From positions 744,001-808,000 of the forward strand of contig NZ_JAJTUT010000001.1 of the NCBI RefSeq assembly GCF_022399565.1: 64,000 nt of DNA, written 5' to 3'. Below the pieces are notes generated by a model, which was not told the origin of the DNA, did no database searches, and saw nothing but the letters and a program-made list of their open reading frames with translations. Both the position numbers and the translations under genes were made by a program. Positions 54,969 to 64,000 of this stretch are shown in pieces. The stretch comes from Flavobacterium algicola (lineage in GTDB: Bacteria; Bacteroidota; Bacteroidia; Flavobacteriales; Flavobacteriaceae). Within the stretch, counting starts at the first letter, position 1. Each line of letters opens with the position of its first letter.

Positions 54969-56114
54969 TTATTTAACTGCTACTACTGGCGCAACAATTA
55001 CTGAATCTTGTGCAGGTGCTTCATTACCTATAGCTGGAGCCGGTGCATTAGCTTCTTTAACTTGAACAGCTAAAATAGCTTGTTCTTTAATCCACTTTTT
55101 ATAATCTTCCGGAGTATCAACTATAATCTTCATTTGCATATTGTAGTGAGATGCACCACAAATTTTATTACAAAGTAACAAATAATCAAATGTATAAGGA
55201 TCTAAAGCAGTACCACCACTAGCAACAAGTTTAGTAGACTTTTGAGCTCTTAATTCATTAATATGAGATACTTTTTCAATCATATAAGGCAACTCTCTGT
55301 ATTCAGCAGTAGTATAAATTGGCTCGAAAGCAAATTCTGTAACCATACCAGGTACACAGTTCATTTGCGCTCTAAAGTGAGGCATGTATGCAGAGTGCAA
55401 CACATCTTGTGATCTCATTTTAAAATGAACTTTTCTTCCTTTAGGAATATGTAATTCAGATACGACGATATCATCTTGAGCATTAGGATCAGACATATCA
55501 ACACCCAAAGTATTGATACCTTCAATATATCTAACATTAGCTTTACCAAGAACATTATCTTCACCAGCATAGCGAGCAGACCACTTAAATTGTTGTGCAT
55601 AAAGCTCAATAACTACAGTATCTTCTTCATCATCTATAAACATAATATTAGTCCAAGCATACAATCCATAAAGGATTAGACCAGCCAAAACTACTGCAGG
55701 AATAATACTCCAAACAGCTTCCAATTTATTATTATCTGCAAAATATAATGCTTTCTGACCGCTTTTACCTCTGTATTTGAAAGAGAAGTAATGAATAAGA
55801 ACCTGAGTAATTGCTTGAACTATAAACAACAATACCCATGAAATATTCATCAAGCTATCAACCAATGCACCATGCTCTGAAGCAGGCGTATGAAGCACTA
55901 AACCACCCCATGCAAATAAACCATAAATAGTCAAAATATAAATGAAAGCTAAAAAGCCAAACATCAAATAACCCTGAACATTATTATCATTATCATTAGC
56001 CACCTGAGAATTGTCCACACTTGAACCTACTTGAGTAAGATCAAATATTTTGGTCAATTGCCACAATGCAACTGCTAATAAAACTAAAACTATAATTACC
56101 AACAAACTTGTCAT
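54969..56114 (-). CDS. ctaC: Cytochrome c oxidase subunit II
   Basis: The CuA subunit. The 381-residue protein has an extra N-terminal helix (MTSLLVIIVLVLLAVALWQL), two more membrane helices and a periplasmic cupredoxin domain. CuA ligands are present: His in DVLHSAYMPHF, and CNKICGASHYNM with both Cys, the His and the Met. The tail is Ala/Pro-rich (ANAPAPAIGNEAPAQDS). The N-terminal helix and tail make it longer than classic subunit II. No CxxCH is seen, so it is not the heme-carrying caa3 form. It takes electrons from a cytochrome c domain, probably of the neighbouring ActE or ActA. Confidence 0.95.
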   Translation of the reverse strand: MTSLLVIIVLVLLAVALWQLTKIFDLTQVGSSVDNSQVANDNDNNVQGYLMFGFLAFIYILTIYGLFAWGGLVLHTPASEHGALVDSLMNISWVLLFIVQAITQVLIHYFSFKYRGKSGQKALYFADNNKLEAVWSIIPAVVLAGLILYGLYAWTNIMFIDDEEDTVVIELYAQQFKWSARYAGEDNVLGKANVRYIEGINTLGVDMSDPNAQDDIVVSELHIPKGRKVHFKMRSQDVLHSAYMPHFRAQMNCVPGMVTEFAFEPIYTTAEYRELPYMIEKVSHINELRAQKSTKLVASGGTALDPYTFDYLLLCNKICGASHYNMQMKIIVDTPEDYKKWIKEQAILAVQVKEANAPAPAIGNEAPAQDSVIVAPVVAVK

Positions 56115-56133
56115 CTGTTTATCTCTTTAAATA

Positions 56134-57483
56134 TTAATAATGAAAATGTTTACTTTCTTCTATAAATGGATTTCTTTTTGGCAACAAAGGAGTTTTAGTC
56201 AAAGCAGTAAAGACAGCAAAGATAAACAATCCAAGGAAGAAAAGAACTGATGAAATTTCAGAAACACCGATAAACCAACGATCACCTACTGTTCCAGGCA
56301 TAATCATATTAAAGAAATCTAAATAATGACCTCCTAAAATTACCGTACCAGCCATAACTATTACCCAGCTAAGTCTTTTAAAATCAGTATTTAATAAAAT
56401 CAATAACGGGAATACAAAATTCATAACGACAGCACCAAAGAATGGTAAGTTGTAAAGTTGAATTCTTGTAATAAAATATGTTATTTCTTCAGGAATGTTA
56501 GCATACCAGATCAACATGAACTGTGAGAACCATAAATATGTCCAGAAAATACTGATACCAAACATAAATTTAGCCAAATCATGAATATGACTTGTATTAA
56601 CATACTCTAAATATCCTCTCGATTTTAAATAAACAGTAACTAAAGCAATTGTAGTAATTCCACTTACAAAGAAACTAGCAAAAACGTACCATCCAAACAA
56701 TGTACTAAACCAGTGAGGATCTACAGACATAATCCAGTCCCAAGACATAATAGACTCAGAAACGATGAAGAATACTAAGAAACCAGCAGACATTTTAAAA
56801 TTCTTTTTATAGTACAAATTATCCGTTGCTTCATCTTGCGCTACACAATTTTTAGCAGAATAATATCTGTATAAATTCCAACCAATTAAAAATATAGCTG
56901 CACGAATAATCCAGAATGGAAAATTTAAGTAACTAGATTTGTTAGCAATCAATTCGTCATGCGCTACAACTTCAGGATCTAACCATATAAACAAATGGTT
57001 AAAATGCAATCCACACAAAATTAATATAACAAAGAATATTACAGAACCCATCGGAAGATAAGCCGTAATTCCTTGCATTACTCTAAACAATACAGGTGAC
57101 CAACCAGCTTGCGCTACTTGCTGAATAGCATAAAATGCTAAAACCCCCATAGAAATCAACATAAAGAAGATACAAGCAACATATAATGCCGCCCATGGCT
57201 TATTTTGTAGCTGGTGCAAAACATGAGTCAAATGCTCAGTATGTTCAGCATCATGCTGAGCTACTTCAGCTTTGTCATGATGAGCATCACCATGTGCTTC
57301 ACCTTCTACTTTAGTTTCCTCATGATGTACAGCACCATGGCCATCATGACTTTCTGCAGCAAGAAGTGTTTCAACTTCCTGAATATCTTTAGGTGCATTC
57401 AAAAAACCATAACCAATACCCAATATACCAACGGCCATAAGGATAAAAGAAAAAGTTTTTAATTTACTTGAAAATGTATACAT
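56134..57483 (-). CDS. actF: Alternative complex III membrane subunit ActF
   Basis: From ATG 57483 the protein has 449 residues and about ten membrane helices, related to the NrfD-like ActC subunit. It has a His-rich loop after the first helix (for example SHDGHGAVHHEE, HDAEHTEHLTHV), then helices with LQNKPWAALYVACIFFMLIS and LCGLHFNHLFIWLDPEVVAHD, and WVIVMAGTVILGGHYLDFFN. ActF forms part of the proton-translocating membrane domain with ActC. The ATG at 57510 would add MLNKLIVID right after the ActE stop; I prefer 57483. Gene order ActE, ActF, oxidase subunit II is standard. Confidence 0.92.
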   Translation of the reverse strand: MYTFSSKLKTFSFILMAVGILGIGYGFLNAPKDIQEVETLLAAESHDGHGAVHHEETKVEGEAHGDAHHDKAEVAQHDAEHTEHLTHVLHQLQNKPWAALYVACIFFMLISMGVLAFYAIQQVAQAGWSPVLFRVMQGITAYLPMGSVIFFVILILCGLHFNHLFIWLDPEVVAHDELIANKSSYLNFPFWIIRAAIFLIGWNLYRYYSAKNCVAQDEATDNLYYKKNFKMSAGFLVFFIVSESIMSWDWIMSVDPHWFSTLFGWYVFASFFVSGITTIALVTVYLKSRGYLEYVNTSHIHDLAKFMFGISIFWTYLWFSQFMLIWYANIPEEITYFITRIQLYNLPFFGAVVMNFVFPLLILLNTDFKRLSWVIVMAGTVILGGHYLDFFNMIMPGTVGDRWFIGVSEISSVLFFLGLFIFAVFTALTKTPLLPKRNPFIEESKHFHY

Positions 57484-57510
57484 ATCTATTACGATCAGTT
57501 TGTTCAACAA

Positions 57511-58056
57511 TTATAATTGGCTTTTAAGTTTTAGAACATAGTCAGCAACTAACCAACGTTCGTGAGCACTTAATTGATTTGCATGAGAACCCATAGAATT
57601 TAAACCATAAGTTACTACGTGAAAAACGCTTCCTTCAGTGATTACCCTATCTTTATAACTAGGTACTCCAAGAAACTTTTCTCTTTCAACCAATTTTCCT
57701 TTACCGTTTCCAGTTGCACCATGACAACTAATACAATAAATATCAAAAAGCTCTTTTCCTTTTTCTGAATTATGATCAAGGGAATCCAAAGGAGATTTCA
57801 GATTTGCTTTTGCTAATTCATAACCCTCAGTCGTATTTTCATATTCATAAGGTTCGAATCCTCTCTTAACAGTACCATCTGGAGGAAGTTGACCTTCTTT
57901 ACCATTTTTAAATGCAGCAGATTCTGAATAAGTTTCATATCCTGCTGATTCGTACATATTAGGAAAGTATTGATAATTCGGTGCTTTATTATTATGACAT
58001 GATGCCACTAATACAGTGATGCCTAATAAAAGTGCTATTTTATATACCCTTTTCAT
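57511..58056 (-). CDS. actE: Alternative complex III monoheme cytochrome c lipoprotein ActE
   Basis: From ATG 58056 the protein has 181 residues: lipoprotein signal (MKRVYKIALLLGITVLVASC, Cys20), a linker with NYQYFPNMYESAGYE, and a c-type heme domain with CISCHGATGNGKGKLVE (CxxCH) and a distal Met in LNSMGSH. It is one of the electron-output cytochromes of alternative complex III. The in-frame ATG at 58077 overlaps ActD and gives a worse signal peptide. Confidence 0.92.
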   Translation of the reverse strand: MKRVYKIALLLGITVLVASCHNNKAPNYQYFPNMYESAGYETYSESAAFKNGKEGQLPPDGTVKRGFEPYEYENTTEGYELAKANLKSPLDSLDHNSEKGKELFDIYCISCHGATGNGKGKLVEREKFLGVPSYKDRVITEGSVFHVVTYGLNSMGSHANQLSAHERWLVADYVLKLKSQL

Positions 58057-58063
58057 ATCTTTA

Positions 58064-58588
58064 TTAATGCTTTTCAATTACTTTAACTTCTACTGCTCCT
58101 GTTCCTTGAAAGAAAGAAATTAACTCTTCCTCATTACCATTAACAGCCACTTCCATTAAAAAGTGATCATCTGTAGTTCTTACATCTGGATTTTCAGCTT
58201 CCTTAAATGGCCACAATCTACTTCTCATGTAAAAAGTAATCACCATAAGGTGAGCTGCAAAAAATACAGTCATCTCAAACATAATAGGCACGAATGCTGG
58301 CATATTTTCAATATAGCTAAAACTTGGCTTTCCACCAATATCTTGTGGCCAATCTTGAATCATTACAAAATTCATCATCCAAGTGGCAAATGAAATACCA
58401 ATACAACCGTATATGAATGAACATATAGCTAGTCTAGTAGGTGCAAGTCCCATTGCTTTATCCAAACCGTGAACAGGAAATGGACAAAAAACTTCTTCAA
58501 TATGATGATGAGCTGCACGCGTTTTCTTAACCGCATTCATCAATATATCATCGTCATTATAAATGGCGTATATTACTTTATTACTCAT
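58064..58588 (-). CDS. actD: Alternative complex III subunit ActD (DUF3341)
   Basis: A 174-residue protein of the DUF3341/ActD family. It has a soluble N-terminal part (VIYAIYNDDDILMNAVKKTR, VEEVFCPFPVHGLDKAMGL), then two membrane helices (ICSFIYGCIGISFATWMMNF and PIMFEMTVFFAAHLMVITF) and a C-terminal soluble tail (DDHFLMEVAVNGNEEELISF). ActD anchors the membrane arm. It overlaps ActC by 8 bases and the alternative ActE start by 14. Confidence 0.93.
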   Translation of the reverse strand: MSNKVIYAIYNDDDILMNAVKKTRAAHHHIEEVFCPFPVHGLDKAMGLAPTRLAICSFIYGCIGISFATWMMNFVMIQDWPQDIGGKPSFSYIENMPAFVPIMFEMTVFFAAHLMVITFYMRSRLWPFKEAENPDVRTTDDHFLMEVAVNGNEEELISFFQGTGAVEVKVIEKH

Positions 58589-59984
58589 GGTGTGAATCTT
58601 TATTTGCTTCTCTTTCTCTAATATAATTATCTCCAGTTCCTTTCAAAATTGTTTTTACCTCCGCTTGAGCAATCACAGGGAATGTTCTAGAATATAATAA
58701 AAACAAAACAAAGAAGAAACCTATTGTTCCAATGAAAATTCCAATATCAACAAACGTTGGAGAAAACATTGTCCAAGAAGATGGTAAATAATCTCTATGT
58801 AATGAAGTAACAATAATTACAAAACGCTCAAACCACATTCCTATGTTTACAACAATTGAAATAATAAATGAGAACATAATACTTGTTCTTAACTTTTTTG
58901 ACCACATGAATTGTGGAGAGAAAACATTACATGTCATCATTGACCAATAAGCCCACCAGTATGGTCCAGTAGCTCTGTTCAAGAAAGCGTATTGTTCGTA
59001 TTCTACTCCTGAATACCAAGCTACGAATAACTCAGTTATATAAGCAACACCAACAATAGAACCTGTAATCATGATTACAATATTCATCAATTCGATATGT
59101 TGCAAAGTGATATAAGCCTCAAGATTTGAAACTTTTCTCATAATGATAAGCAAAGTATTAACCATCGCAAATCCAGAGAATACCGCTCCAGCCACAAAGT
59201 AAGGAGGGAAAATTGTAGTATGCCATCCTGGTATAACAGAAGTAGCAAAGTCCATCGATACAATTGTATGCACAGAAAGTACAAGAGGAGTTGCTAAACC
59301 AGCAAGAACTAAAGATACTTCTTCAAAACGTTGCCAATCTTTTGCTCTACCACTCCAACCAAAACTTAAGATTGAATATACTCTCTTATTAAAAGGTGTA
59401 ATAGCTCTATCTCTTAACATTGCAAAATCAGGTAGTAAACCAGTCCACCAGAAAACTAACGATACTGATAAATACGTAGAAATTGCAAATACATCCCAAA
59501 GTAACGGAGAGTTAAAGTTTACCCATAGAGAACCGAATTGATTCGGTATAGGAAGTACCCAATATGCTAACCATGGACGACCCATGTGTATGATTGGGAA
59601 CAAACCTGCTTGAATAACCGAGAAAATGGTCATTGCTTCTGCAGAACGGTTAATTGCCATTCTCCATCTTTGACGGAATAATAAAAGTACAGCTGAAATC
59701 AGAGTTCCCGCGTGACCAATACCAACCCACCAAACGAAGTTAGTAATATCCCAAGCCCATCCAACGGTTTTATTCAAACCCCATGTTCCGATACCTGTAG
59801 ATACGGTGTAAATAATACAACCTAATCCCCAAAGGAAAGCTGTTAATGCGATTGTAAATACAATCCACCAATGTTTATTAGCTTTTCCCTCAACAGGAGC
59901 TGCTACATCAACCGTTACATCGTGATAGCTTCTATCACCTATAACTAAAGGTTTCCTAATGCTTGATTCGTAGTGAGACGACAT
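58581..59984 (-). CDS. actC: Alternative complex III membrane subunit ActC (NrfD-like)
   Basis: A 467-residue integral membrane protein with about ten helices of the NrfD/PsrC family. It shows WWVGIGHAGTLISAVLLLFRQ, IHMGRPWLAYWVLPIPNQFG, WHTTIFPPYFVAGAVFSGFAM and an even distribution of polar residues in helices, in keeping with a quinol site and a proton path. ActC is the main proton-translocating subunit next to the ActB iron-sulfur domain. It lies 37 bases after ActB. Confidence 0.95.
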   Translation of the reverse strand: MSSHYESSIRKPLVIGDRSYHDVTVDVAAPVEGKANKHWWIVFTIALTAFLWGLGCIIYTVSTGIGTWGLNKTVGWAWDITNFVWWVGIGHAGTLISAVLLLFRQRWRMAINRSAEAMTIFSVIQAGLFPIIHMGRPWLAYWVLPIPNQFGSLWVNFNSPLLWDVFAISTYLSVSLVFWWTGLLPDFAMLRDRAITPFNKRVYSILSFGWSGRAKDWQRFEEVSLVLAGLATPLVLSVHTIVSMDFATSVIPGWHTTIFPPYFVAGAVFSGFAMVNTLLIIMRKVSNLEAYITLQHIELMNIVIMITGSIVGVAYITELFVAWYSGVEYEQYAFLNRATGPYWWAYWSMMTCNVFSPQFMWSKKLRTSIMFSFIISIVVNIGMWFERFVIIVTSLHRDYLPSSWTMFSPTFVDIGIFIGTIGFFFVLFLLYSRTFPVIAQAEVKTILKGTGDNYIREREANKDSHHE

Positions 59985-60021
59985 AATCCTTTATATGTTT
60001 CTAATTAATAATTGTTTTTTA

Positions 60022-63000
60022 CTAGGTATTTCTAACTTTAACGTGATAAATCACATTAGGTTTTGTTCCAACATGCTCCAATAAATGATACATTCTTTCG
60101 TCTTCAACCAATTTGGCTACTTGACTTTCTTTATCATTAACATCCCCAAATACCATTGCACCAGAAGTACAAGCACTTGAACATGCAGTTTGGAATTCAC
60201 CATCAACAATAGTTCTACCTTCTCTTTTTGCTTTTAAGATAGTCGATTGTGTCATTTGGATACACATCGAACATTTCTCCATAACACCACGAGAACGAAC
60301 GTTCACATCTGGATTTAAAACCATACGTCCTAAATCATCATTCATATGATAGTCAAACTCACTGTTTCCATTATATAAGAACCAGTTAAAACGACGAACT
60401 TTATAAGGACAGTTATTAGCACAGTAACGAGTACCAACACATCTATTATAAGCCATATGATTTTGACCTTGACGGCTATGCGAAGTTGCAGCAACAGGAC
60501 AAACAGTCTCACAAGGAGCATGATTACAGTGTTGACACATTACCGGTTGAAAAGCAACTTGAGGATTATCTCCTGCTTTTTCCATTTCATTAAAAGTTGA
60601 TAATGAACTAGACAGACCAGCAATATTCTCTTTTCTTTCGTTGTCTTCTTCAAAAGTTGATTCAGATGAATAATATCTGTCAATACGCAACCAGTGCATA
60701 TCTCTACTTCTTCTAATTTCTGATTTACCTACGACTGGTACATTATTTTCAGCATGACATGCTATCACACAAGCACCACAACCAGTACAAGCATTTAAAT
60801 CAATTGACAAATTAAAATGATGCCCAATAGAACGATCAAATGAATCCCATAAATCAACAGTAGTAGACTCTACTTCCTTGTGATCTAAAGAAACCATAGG
60901 AACTGGGTTCCATTCCTTAGCATCAGCAGTATTGAAAATTTCCAAAGTTGTTTCTTTGATAATATCTCCTCTACCCATTAAAGTTTTTTGACCTTGAACA
61001 CAAGCAAACTCATGTTCTCCGCTAGCTTTTTCAAAACTAACAGACTGTACATCATTAAAACCTTTATATAATGTGTAAGCATTAACACCTACTTGCATTT
61101 CTTCTTTCAAAGCCGCTTTACGACCGTAACCCAAAGCCAAACCAATTGTACCAACAGCTTGTCCTGGCTGAACAATTACTGGTACGTTTTCTAATTTAAC
61201 TCCGTCAGCAGTTGTAATTGTAGCATAACTTCCATTAAGACCTCCATTAGCAACAATCTCATTAGATAATTCTAATGTTTTTGCATCTGCATTGGATACA
61301 GTTACATAATTATCCCAAGAAACTCTTGTAATTGGATCTGGAAACTCTTGCAACCATGGGTTAGCAGCTTGTTGACCATCACCTAAACCAGTTTTAGTAT
61401 ACAAAACTAATTCATAACCTTGACCCGCTTTTGATCTTGACAATGTTGCAGCAGCAGCACTATAATCAGCTGAACCTACCGAAGTAGATTGAACACCACC
61501 TACAAAAATACCATCGTGCAGTACTTTATTCCAATTAGCTCCAGCAGTAATACTTGAAGCTGTAGCTTTTACATAATCATAATAAGAACCAGCTTGACCA
61601 TTTAATGACATCAAAACTTCTTGAAATTGTTTTGTATCAAATAATGGACGGATAGTTGGTTGCGTTATACTGTAAGTACCATTTGTCAAACTTAAATCCC
61701 CCCAAGATTCTAAATAATGAGGAACCGCAGCAGCGATAGTACTTACTAATGCTGTCTCATCTTCTTTCAATGAGAAAGCAACAGAAGTTTTAACTTTTTT
61801 AAGCCCATCAGCAAAAGATGCTGAATCAGCTAAAGTATATATTGGATTAACTCCACTCATTATTAAAGTATGAACGCTACCTGCTTTCATATCATTTATT
61901 AATTGAGCAACTTTTTCGTTTGATCCTTTTCTTATTTGTCTAGCTCCTACAGTTGTAAAAGCTTGGCTAGCTAATGCACTGTTAATAGCCAAAACTAAAA
62001 GTTGTGCATTTTTATCTTGTATACCTGAAACCAAAACACCTTGAGATCCAGCCATTTTCAATTGCTTAGCAGCTTTAGTTACTTCATCTTTAACTTTAGC
62101 ATCTAAAGTTACAGCTGCAGTACCACCTACAATTACATTATAAATATGAACTAAAGCTTGCTTTTGAACCGCAGTAGTCATTGCCAATCGTTTATCAGCA
62201 GCAGCTCCAGATAATGTCATGTTTGATTCCAATTGGAAGTGACGTGACATTTTTCCGTTTTTAGGAATTCTTCCTTGAGCGTATCCTGTATCGTATCCAC
62301 CACCTTGCCAATCTCCTAGAAAGTCAGCACCAACAGAAACAATTAAAGAAGCTTTTGAAAAATCGTAATCAACTAATGCTCTGTTACCGTAAACTGCTTC
62401 ATAAGCATCTAAAGCTTCAGATGAAGATACAGCATCATAAACCACATGCTTAGCATTTGGATTATTTGAAATAAATTCAGCAATTAATTTCTCTGTTGAA
62501 GGACTTGCCAAAGTATTCGTTAAAACTACTACCTGACCACCTTTTGCTTTTGCATCAACAAGACTTGAATTAATTTTTGCAGTTACAGTAGACCAAGTTG
62601 CAGATTTACCGTCAACTTTTGGCTCCTTCAAACGCATGTTATCATATAAGGATAACACAGACGCATGAACTCTAGCATTTGCAGAAAATTTAGCTCCAAC
62701 AATAGTATTGTTTTCTATTTTAATAGGACGCCCTTCACGTGTTTTAACAAGAAGATTTGCAAAATCAAAACCATCAAACATTGTTGTAGCATAATAATCA
62801 GCTACACCAGGAATGATTTGTTCTGGTTGTAATACATAAGGTATCGACTTGTGTACAGGACCTTCGCAAGCAACAAGCGTAGCTGCTGCAGTACTAAATC
62901 CAACGTACTTTAAAAAGTCACGACGTGATGTTGAAGACGAAGACAATGCTTCATTATTCCCTAGAAATTCATCAGTAGGAATAGCCTCAACAAATTCGTT

Positions 63001-63078
63001 ATTTTTAAGCGCCTCAACAATAGAACTATTTACGTCTAGTTCTTCAACACTTTTCCAGTATTTTTTGTTTGATGACAT
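60022..63078 (-). CDS. actB: Alternative complex III iron-sulfur subunit ActB (molybdopterin-like plus 4 Fe-S)
   Basis: A 1018-residue peripheral subunit. A Tat-type signal with twin Arg (SSTSRRDFLKYVGF) and a lipobox-like VACEG is at about 47-72. Residues up to about 740 resemble a molybdopterin oxidoreductase catalytic domain without a cofactor; the C-terminal ferredoxin-like domain has four cluster motifs: CTGCGACVIAC, CQHCNHAPCETVC, CVGTRYCANNCPY, and CSMCIQMTQ with CSSAC later. These carry electrons from quinol to the ActA/E hemes. Length and order fit the family. It is followed by ActC. Confidence 0.96.
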   Translation of the reverse strand: MSSNKKYWKSVEELDVNSSIVEALKNNEFVEAIPTDEFLGNNEALSSSSTSRRDFLKYVGFSTAAATLVACEGPVHKSIPYVLQPEQIIPGVADYYATTMFDGFDFANLLVKTREGRPIKIENNTIVGAKFSANARVHASVLSLYDNMRLKEPKVDGKSATWSTVTAKINSSLVDAKAKGGQVVVLTNTLASPSTEKLIAEFISNNPNAKHVVYDAVSSSEALDAYEAVYGNRALVDYDFSKASLIVSVGADFLGDWQGGGYDTGYAQGRIPKNGKMSRHFQLESNMTLSGAAADKRLAMTTAVQKQALVHIYNVIVGGTAAVTLDAKVKDEVTKAAKQLKMAGSQGVLVSGIQDKNAQLLVLAINSALASQAFTTVGARQIRKGSNEKVAQLINDMKAGSVHTLIMSGVNPIYTLADSASFADGLKKVKTSVAFSLKEDETALVSTIAAAVPHYLESWGDLSLTNGTYSITQPTIRPLFDTKQFQEVLMSLNGQAGSYYDYVKATASSITAGANWNKVLHDGIFVGGVQSTSVGSADYSAAAATLSRSKAGQGYELVLYTKTGLGDGQQAANPWLQEFPDPITRVSWDNYVTVSNADAKTLELSNEIVANGGLNGSYATITTADGVKLENVPVIVQPGQAVGTIGLALGYGRKAALKEEMQVGVNAYTLYKGFNDVQSVSFEKASGEHEFACVQGQKTLMGRGDIIKETTLEIFNTADAKEWNPVPMVSLDHKEVESTTVDLWDSFDRSIGHHFNLSIDLNACTGCGACVIACHAENNVPVVGKSEIRRSRDMHWLRIDRYYSSESTFEEDNERKENIAGLSSSLSTFNEMEKAGDNPQVAFQPVMCQHCNHAPCETVCPVAATSHSRQGQNHMAYNRCVGTRYCANNCPYKVRRFNWFLYNGNSEFDYHMNDDLGRMVLNPDVNVRSRGVMEKCSMCIQMTQSTILKAKREGRTIVDGEFQTACSSACTSGAMVFGDVNDKESQVAKLVEDERMYHLLEHVGTKPNVIYHVKVRNT

Positions 63079-63162
63079 TTTATATAAATATTAGAATCTT
63101 AATTATTATTTTATTTAATCGGCAATTTGATAGTTGGTCATTTTATTTACCAGTTCACAAAT

Positions 63163-64000
63163 CTAGTAGTGACATTTACCACATTCTAAACCTCCCATTT
63201 GAGCAGCAGTCAATTTATCGACTCCGTACTTCTTAGAAAGTTCCTCATGAATTTTAGTGTAATACTCATTACCTTCCATTTTAACATCGGTTTTTCTGTG
63301 ACAGTTAATACACCAACCCATTGTTAGAGGAGCAAATTGCTTTTGAATTTCATAAGTCTCAACAGGACCGTGACAAGTTTGACATTCAATACCAGCAACA
63401 GTTACGTGTTGTGAGTGATTAAAGTAAACAAAATCAGGTAAGTTATGAATACGAACCCATTTTACTGGTTGTGATTTACCAGTATACGACTGAGTAGTTT
63501 TATCCCAACCCACTGCTGTATATAATTTTTGTATCTGCTCATCGTAGAAAGCTTTACTGTACTCAGGAGTCGCAGTAGTTTCTGCAACTTCAGAAATATT
63601 CTTATGACAGTTCATACAAACATTCAAAGAAGGAATACCTGCATTTTTACTTACTCTAGCTGATGAGTGACAATATTTACAGTTTATCTCATTATCACCA
63701 GCGTGAATTTTATGAGAATAATGAATTGGCTGAATTGGAGCGTAATCTTGATCTACACCTACTTGCATTAAGAAGCCATATACAAAATAACCACTAGCCA
63801 ATAATAGGAAGATAGCTGTAACTAAAACCAAAAATTGATTTTTTACAAATGCTTTCCATATAGGAGTTGATTTTTCTTTTTCCGCTACAACGATTCCATT
63901 TGCACTTGCTACCTTAGTCAGTACTTTATTAACTAAAAGCAACATTACAACTAACATAGCCATCACAAGCGCAAGCACTCCCAAAACTACATTATTTGAA
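63163..64000 (-). CDS. actA: Alternative complex III pentaheme cytochrome ActA (5' end outside window)
   Basis: The frame is open to the window edge; the start lies beyond 64000. The visible 279 residues begin in a hydrophobic segment (VLGVLALVMAMLVVMLLLV), continue with a second membrane helix (QFLVLVTAIFLLLASGYFVY) and end with a periplasmic domain that has five CxxCH heme sites: CKYCHS, CMNCHK, CQTCHG, CINCHR and CGKCHY. Several extra His residues (IHAGDNEI, FNHSQHV) can serve as distal heme ligands. A GTG/TTG at about 63984 is only an internal codon. ActA is the first gene of the complex and receives electrons from ActB. Confidence 0.94.
   Translation of the reverse strand, partial: SNNVVLGVLALVMAMLVVMLLLVNKVLTKVASANGIVVAEKEKSTPIWKAFVKNQFLVLVTAIFLLLASGYFVYGFLMQVGVDQDYAPIQPIHYSHKIHAGDNEINCKYCHSSARVSKNAGIPSLNVCMNCHKNISEVAETTATPEYSKAFYDEQIQKLYTAVGWDKTTQSYTGKSQPVKWVRIHNLPDFVYFNHSQHVTVAGIECQTCHGPVETYEIQKQFAPLTMGWCINCHRKTDVKMEGNEYYTKIHEELSKKYGVDKLTAAQMGGLECGKCHY

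Overview
This is an AT-rich chromosomal window from a member of the Bacteroidota, almost certainly a Flavobacterium or a close relative. The evidence is the gene content: type IX secretion and gliding genes (sprA, porG, a PorP/SprF protein, a RemB-like protein), alternative complex III beside a cytochrome c oxidase, and many family-typical lipoproteins and DUF proteins (DUF4270, DUF4403, DUF4907, DUF3347). Several promoters match the Bacteroidota TTG / TAnnTTTG pattern. I saw no rRNA, tRNA, CRISPR array, insertion sequence or prophage. Most of the window is ordinary core genome; the accessory-looking part is the left end.

Region 1 (1-5614, minus strand) is a heavy-metal (probably copper/silver) export cluster. 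In transcription order it holds a Cys-rich secreted protein, an HMA-domain protein, a lipoprotein with a heavy-metal-binding domain and DUF3347, a CusA-type RND pump and a TolC-like outer-membrane protein. Both the HMA gene and the RND gene are broken by single-base frameshifts, so the cluster looks decayed. A 22-bp inverted repeat carrying two TAGTwwwACTA dyads overlaps the promoter and looks like an operator.

Region 2 (5625-16272) carries a holin-like membrane protein, an alpha/beta hydrolase, pdxJ, a CBS protein, nadK, then the envelope operon porG-uppS-bamA-two OmpH/Skp proteins, closed by a strong terminator, then murI. Region 3 (16273-26574) has a beta-barrel protein with a DUF4270 lipoprotein, then a barrel / Kelch lipoprotein / DUF4907 lipoprotein / LytS-type kinase / LytTR regulator series, a gamma-carbonic anhydrase, a PorP/SprF protein, a NifU-like protein and an MscS channel. 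Region 4 (26575-31944) has tsaB, an adaptor plus TolC efflux pair, a 600-bp gene-free gap and a DUF4403 lipoprotein.

Region 5 (31959-37058, minus strand) is a respiratory oxidase and assembly cluster: heme O synthase, two subunit-III proteins, subunit IV, an SCO-like protein without copper cysteines, SCO, DUF420 and a small CxxC membrane protein. Region 6 (37175-53059, minus strand) runs from ruvB through queG, a CBS protein, maeB, ruvA, the 7.2-kb sprA, gcvH and a VanZ-like gene to remB. Region 7 (53141-64000, minus strand) is the actABCDEF plus cytochrome oxidase subunits II and I operon; actA is cut by the window edge. Together regions 5 and 7 make a quinol to cytochrome c to oxygen respiratory chain and its assembly factors, next to the secretion and gliding machinery that proton motive force powers.

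The points most worth a second look are the operator-like dyad pair before the metal cluster, the two frameshifts in that cluster, a terminator hairpin lying inside the start of the DUF4907 gene, queG with no ordinary start codon for its conserved N-terminus, and an orphan leftward terminator in the 30-kb gap.
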